The translations under genes and the position numbers were made by a program. The notes under the pieces are model-generated. The model made no database searches. It was not told the origin of the DNA and saw nothing but the letters and a program-made list of their open reading frames with translations. A DNA stretch of 64,000 bases, from the NCBI RefSeq assembly GCF_032854445.1, contig NC_088295.1, positions 13,813,385 through 13,877,384 on the forward strand. The letters run 5' to 3'. This document shows, piece after piece, positions 62,001 through 64,000 of this stretch (positions within the stretch are counted from its first letter, which is position 1; every line of letters begins with the position of its first letter). This DNA comes from Liolophura sinensis. Lineage: Eukaryota; Mollusca; Polyplacophora; Chitonida; Chitonidae.

Positions 62001-64000
62001 ATCACAACCTGGCAAGTTAACTTGACAAATTTTGCACACATTAAAGGCAATCTACACATTTATTTGGCTGCTCAAGTATATTTCAAGCTTTCTGCCTATA
62101 ACATGTCAATGAACTTTAATTGTGACATGCAATTCATACCTCTATCAAAACATACTGATGCACTAGAAAAGGTCAAAACACAATGTAAATATATCAAAAA
62201 CTGAACAGAATACAGTGGACTGTGCATAAAGTTCTAGCCACTACAGAAGTTTTTGGAGTCGTTGCCGTTCAAAGTTCTTAAATATGCTCACAGCACAGCT
62301 TGCAACTAAACATCAGTCATTTGTTTTTTTGTTCATTCATATCACTATTTGATCATAATAATTCCCCCCTCCAACCCCCAAAATCAAAAACCCCACCTGA
62401 GAGAACATCTAGACCACTTTTCCTTGGCATCATACCTTCATCAGCTGGCTGTGTAATGGAGGTCTGGCACTTACAGAAGGCCCACCACTCAGGAAAATCT
62501 ACACAAGGGAAAATACAAAACACATATTCCCTATATCCTTAACATATGAAAGAGCAACTTTCAGTGCCAATAGTGCACATTTATAATTGATTTTGGAAAC
62601 AAAACTACACTGGCTGGATGGGCCAATTTCAGGGCTTGATGAAAGGTATAATTTTAACAGTCTACAAAGGATAATGACTTCAAAATATGCTTGATTAAAC
62701 TCTTTGATAACATGCAAAAAGATTGAAGAATTACAGTACAGTACAGTACAGTGCAGTAGTAAATTCTTGACATACTGACTGATGTACTCAAGGACTTTTT
62801 AATGATAAAATGGATGTCATTTTTATGGGAACAGAAAAGCCAGCAGAGAACCCAAAGTAAACCACTGGTCATTAGCAAATAACTGACAAACTTTCCAACG
62901 GTTAACACACAGACTTTTACCCCCAAAGCATGCTCATGGTGTAGGCCTATGCCGTGAAATTGGATTGACAGGTAAATCATGTCAACAATCTTCCCGTAAC
63001 ATCACTAAAACAGGTGTACGAGAGCTGTCAACATTTACTGTCGATGAAACTCTGATAACAGAGACGGATAGAGAATATTAAGAATCTCTTACTGGCATTC
63101 AGCAAAACAACTTGTGTGTCCTAGCAATGGAAATAACTAACGAATGATTGTGCCATAACGCCATGTCAACATACATGTGCTAGCAATTGAAAGACAAACA
63201 TCTTAATCGCTCATCCAAGACTCGCTTTTACATGTGCCATAATGTGATCCAGCTCGTTCACCAAAAATCAGAAAACATAAAGGGTTTAACTCCAGCTGAA
63301 CTCTGAGATTTTTGCTAAATCTCTGACAAGATTGAGATCAAAGGTGATTAAAATCTGGAGAACAATCTTAACAATTTAGAGACCCGCATAATCATGCAGT
63401 GTGATGTCAAAAAGTGAATAAAATGACATATACAGAAAATGGTTCCAGCCATTGTTTCAGAGTCTTGATGCACAATATTACATCAATAACCTCCTACCAT
63501 TTTCAAACACTCCACAGCTTCTGGTACAGTTTTCAATAATTGTTCTTTAGTGTGTCTGGTATCAGTGACCAACACTGGCTTCTCTACACACTTTTTCTCC
63601 TCCTCCATGGCAACTAGATAAAACACAGAAGAAAATTTTGTGAAACATCAGCTGAATAGAGGAATGGAAGTATTATTAAATGATGAGTTATTACAAGCAT
63701 TTATAATTCAGATATGATACAATGAAATTCCTTCAGAAAAGATGTTATTAAGTTGAAAGGAGCATGAATTAAATTATTAAGCTCCTTCAACTGAAGTAAG
63801 CAGTATCCAACAAACAGTATATCCTTAGCAATCCAGTGACTCGTCTGCAAAGAAACAATGAAATGACTGGAACTTGTCCATTACCTGGAGGTGGTTTTGG
63901 AGCGCCTTGTGTCAGCAGATGGTAGAAGCGATCCCCCCCACTTGCCCCTCGCATCTGCTGAATCTCAATCAGCTGTGCCATGTAACCTTTATCTATTACA
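46765..64000 (-). CDS. INTS1: Integrator complex subunit 1, C-terminal part (18 exons found, continues past right edge)
   Basis: Scaffold subunit of the nuclear Integrator complex, which cleaves snRNA 3' ends and attenuates Pol II transcripts. Exons in order of transcription: 63885->64000, 63498-63613, 62436-62498, 61685-61738, 61212-61307, 60600-60807, 60080-60215, 59408-59656, 58859-58946, 56528-56778, 56033-56162, 55162-55295, 53628-53817, 52882-53006, 52188-52390, then one exon not found, 47976-48067, 47413-47522, 46765-46877. All junctions are GT-AG and phases agree except across the gap. It matches the vertebrate protein at RGASGG, DWLELLDPEV, LTHQSSW, LDFLWAC, IWQGRD, ACRKL, HVLGLLELLQPH, LKSLLAGL, ALRNLPE and the final ISEAL-type helix. 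About 823 codons are seen, against roughly 2,190 residues for the human protein. The 61.7-63.6 kb part is the most diverged. Confidence 0.93.
47413..47522 (-). CDS. INTS1: INTS1 penultimate exon
   Basis: Encodes SVLPAFLHCLDSQSPDLINS and ALRNLPEFAVLCQ. The donor GTTTGT is weak but phase-correct. Confidence 0.92.
47591..47707 (+). mobile_element. tRNA-derived SINE, diverged 3' fragment
   Basis: ggtctgccagcaaactgcag, cccacaataatgctggctat, a degraded tail and AAATA repeats. It lies in an INTS1 intron. Confidence 0.7.
47976..48067 (-). CDS. INTS1: INTS1 exon
   Basis: Encodes EDLKRLLVVQNDRCRNTAFA and LLLRHIRHSP. Acceptor cctgattgtag in phase 0, donor GTAGGC in phase 2. Confidence 0.9.
49270..49510. 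repeat. 48-bp tandem repeat with B-box-like motif, about 5 units
   Basis: Unit ccaccatcatgcacagctct plus ggtctggactcgaaccgctt plus gtactaaa. The minus strand of the best unit contains GGTTCGAGTCC, the consensus of a Pol III B box. Units decay to the left. Confidence 0.85.
49511..49635. mobile_element. MITE-like element, copy 2 (interior fragment)
   Basis: cttttgtcttaagatgcaat, then gagaagggcaaaattttaat and aagccccaaattaagcttta follow the order of 20890-20990. The terminal inverted repeats are not preserved. Confidence 0.6.
52188..52390 (-). CDS. INTS1: INTS1 exon
   Basis: Encodes YPELAILKSLLAGLTLPRQN, a Ser/Thr/Pro-rich linker and EPFHKKLKRDNMD. The conserved LKSLLAGL block anchors it. The donor GTAAGC is in phase 1. 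Confidence 0.93.
52557..52662 (+). mobile_element. tRNA-derived SINE, body fragment
   Basis: Well-preserved cgtgggaaggtctgccagca, acctgcggatggtcgtgggt and ccaccataatgctggccgcc. Tail absent. Confidence 0.85.
52882..53006 (-). CDS. INTS1: INTS1 exon
   Basis: Encodes MVSVIVKFMTFLHQFISQEP and YLQQHVQLL, a helical repeat region. Acceptor ttgataattacag, donor GTATGT. Confidence 0.91.
53059..53089. repeat. Poly-A tract of about 30 bases
   Basis: Homopolymer in an INTS1 intron, some 50 bp upstream (minus sense) of the exon at 52882-53006; on the transcript it reads poly-U. Confidence 0.9.
53628..53817 (-). CDS. INTS1: INTS1 exon
   Basis: Encodes QLPMLAALLKGRTQFTFGEM, HVLGLLELLQPHIFRKE and FFDLIQ. 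This is the most strongly conserved exon in the window. Confidence 0.95.
54045..54200 (-). mobile_element. tRNA-derived SINE, old diverged copy
   Basis: Minus-oriented tail (tttatttatttatttgacaa) and body (acaatggcagtcagcctta, gcaagttaccaacaaacttt) with many changes. Confidence 0.6.
54270..55205. repeat. About 70-bp minisatellite made from an INTS1 exon end plus its 5' splice site
   Basis: About 13 units, partly organised as alternating types in a dimer of about 141 bp. On the minus strand each unit reads (c/t)aggaaactcgccgcc, caacacccacgtctgattct, then GTAGGT or GTATGTTAGCC: copies of the last ~43 bases of the exon at 55162-55295 and its donor. Type B units still encode CRKLAAQHPRLIL, against CRKLSAQHPLLIL in the real exon. 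The unit next to the exon is the functional splice site. Confidence 0.94.
55162..55295 (-). CDS. INTS1: INTS1 exon whose 3' end seeds the adjacent minisatellite
   Basis: Encodes LDMISHRLITTLGQAVAGKQ to ACRKLSAQHPLLILR. The donor GTAGGT at 55160-55161 is the first of a series of similar donors in the intron. Confidence 0.93.
56033..56162 (-). CDS. INTS1: INTS1 exon
   Basis: Encodes DLSQLYGQLLVELYLQYPYI and YIMDTQSTQRGHSQ. It corresponds to the LLLQLYLQ region of the vertebrate protein. Confidence 0.92.
56528..56778 (-). CDS. INTS1: INTS1 exon
   Basis: Encodes YTPEDVLGLTDSQLICLADT, a Ser-rich linker and ELIKCCLCGRENKLKVVVNH. The pair of Cys residues lies where the vertebrate protein has a Cys-rich stretch. 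Confidence 0.91.
57010..58470 (+). repeat. 81-bp minisatellite, 18 units, in an INTS1 intron
   Basis: Unit acctatcaaacactggagca plus catggacctcattggtcatg and so on, 81 bp, very homogeneous. Because 81 is a multiple of three and the unit lacks stops in two forward frames, open frames of 505 and 475 codons run through it, the first reading TYQTLEHMDLIGHASAEKNS. Variable sites between units change the amino acid about as often as not, there is no homology, and the array is antisense to INTS1. I treat it as non-coding. Confidence 0.95.
58553..58790 (-). mobile_element. tRNA-derived SINE, nearly full length
   Basis: Minus orientation: tail tttatttgattcgtgttttc, body tatggcggccagcattatga, atcgggcagagtccaggg and cacgaccatccgcaagttgc, then gctggacttgaactcacaac (inverted B box) and a degraded head. 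It sits directly downstream of the INTS1 exon at 58859. Confidence 0.88.
58859..58946 (-). CDS. INTS1: INTS1 exon
   Basis: Encodes YDPTCVLDFLWACYNIPKIW and QGRDRKLPK, nearly invariant in the family. Confidence 0.95.
59408..59656 (-). CDS. INTS1: INTS1 exon
   Basis: Encodes ANLLTDWLELLDPEVIQSTP, a Gln/Gly-rich linker and NQPYLLALLTHQSSWSTLRQ. Strong family match. Confidence 0.95.
60080..60215 (-). CDS. INTS1: INTS1 exon
   Basis: Encodes GKVIERRMKSAVERGRAAGT and QLACKLMLHSETG. Called from phase and splice sites; homology here is weaker. Confidence 0.87.
60600..60807 (-). CDS. INTS1: INTS1 exon
   Basis: Encodes GTSQQLAHLFEKIASMSGGQ, FSAVVNQYLTSC and a Lys/Glu-rich linker. Acceptor cttgcttgacag, donor GTACAA in phase 1. 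Confidence 0.88.
61212..61307 (-). CDS. INTS1: INTS1 exon
   Basis: Encodes KVFLASLHRLIHLSCPLVRL, matching the M-H-R...CPLLR block of vertebrate INTS1. Confidence 0.91.
61685..61738 (-). CDS. INTS1: INTS1 exon (short)
   Basis: 54 bp encoding KLTLAGDFPDVLIEAFNT. Acceptor tatacttttcag, donor GTAGGT, phase 0 on both sides. Confidence 0.85.
61908..62030 (-). mobile_element. tRNA-derived SINE, very old fragment
   Basis: tttgtttaatgacattctca, ggatagtggctgtctattat, gggaaaccactgtgacggga and caacctggcaagttaac follow the order of the SINE body with heavy divergence. Confidence 0.45.
62436..62498 (-). CDS. INTS1: INTS1 exon (short)
   Basis: 63 bp encoding IFLSGGPSVSARPPLHSQLM. Acceptor cccttgtgtag, donor GTATGA. 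Confidence 0.84.
63498..63613 (-). CDS. INTS1: INTS1 exon
   Basis: Encodes EEEKKCVEKPVLVTDTRHTK and EQLLKTVPEAVECLKM. It fits the phase of both neighbours; its sequence is diverged. Confidence 0.86.
63885..64000 (-). CDS. INTS1: INTS1 exon, cut by window edge
   Basis: Encodes KGYMAQLIEIQQMRGASGGD and RFYHLLTQGAPKPPPG. The RGASGG block aligns with the vertebrate protein. The exon continues past the right edge. The donor GTAATG is in phase 1. Confidence 0.93.

Overview
This is eukaryotic DNA, most likely from a mollusc (bivalve or gastropod). The genes are split by GT-AG introns. The window is littered with one tRNA-derived SINE family of the kind familiar from mollusc genomes. It also holds a full-length RNase H-bearing non-LTR retrotransposon of the I/Nimb type, whose 3' end is a TCAC-type repeat. 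The species cannot be named from the sequence.

Layout. (1) 0-8.3 kb is gene-poor. It carries two minisatellites (44 bp at 0.45-1.17 kb; 24-26 bp grading into 50 bp at 1.49-2.77 kb) and a foldback SINE pair at 4.45-4.79 kb. (2) 8.3-10.7 kb holds a small minus-strand gene, with a clear signal-peptide exon and a Cys-rich exon that contains a frame conflict. (3) 11.9-13.2 kb has protein-like but broken reading frames that I cannot identify. (4) 13.77-19.36 kb is a complete but disabled non-LTR retrotransposon flanked by a perfect 13-bp target-site duplication (TSD). (5) 19.4-31.6 kb is intergenic, with MITE-like elements, SINEs and a second, much more decayed RT/RNase H element at 22.2-24.0 kb. 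(6) 31.67-45.04 kb holds a complete minus-strand cytochrome P450 gene of the CYP3 clan: 13 coding exons, about 566 codons, with every splice phase consistent. (7) 46.77-64.0 kb holds the 3' part of the minus-strand gene for Integrator complex subunit 1 (INTS1). I located 18 exons; the 5' part lies beyond the right edge, and one exon of about 30 codons was not found.

The two large genes are neighbours on the same strand, 1.7 kb apart, with no obvious functional link. P450 is a membrane mono-oxygenase. INTS1 is the scaffold of the nuclear complex that cleaves snRNA and paused Pol II transcripts.

The most unusual feature is the relation between minisatellites and splice sites. In INTS1, an array of about 70-bp units at 54.27-55.2 kb is built from copies of the end of the adjacent exon plus its 5' splice site. 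In the P450 gene, a 32-bp array at 32.69-33.11 kb is built from copies of the adjacent 3' splice site. Two further introns carry large arrays: 29 bp over 2.4 kb, and 81 bp x 18. The P450 gene also holds two insertions of only about 36-42 bp, each a retrotransposon 3' tail flanked by a perfect ~13-bp TSD.
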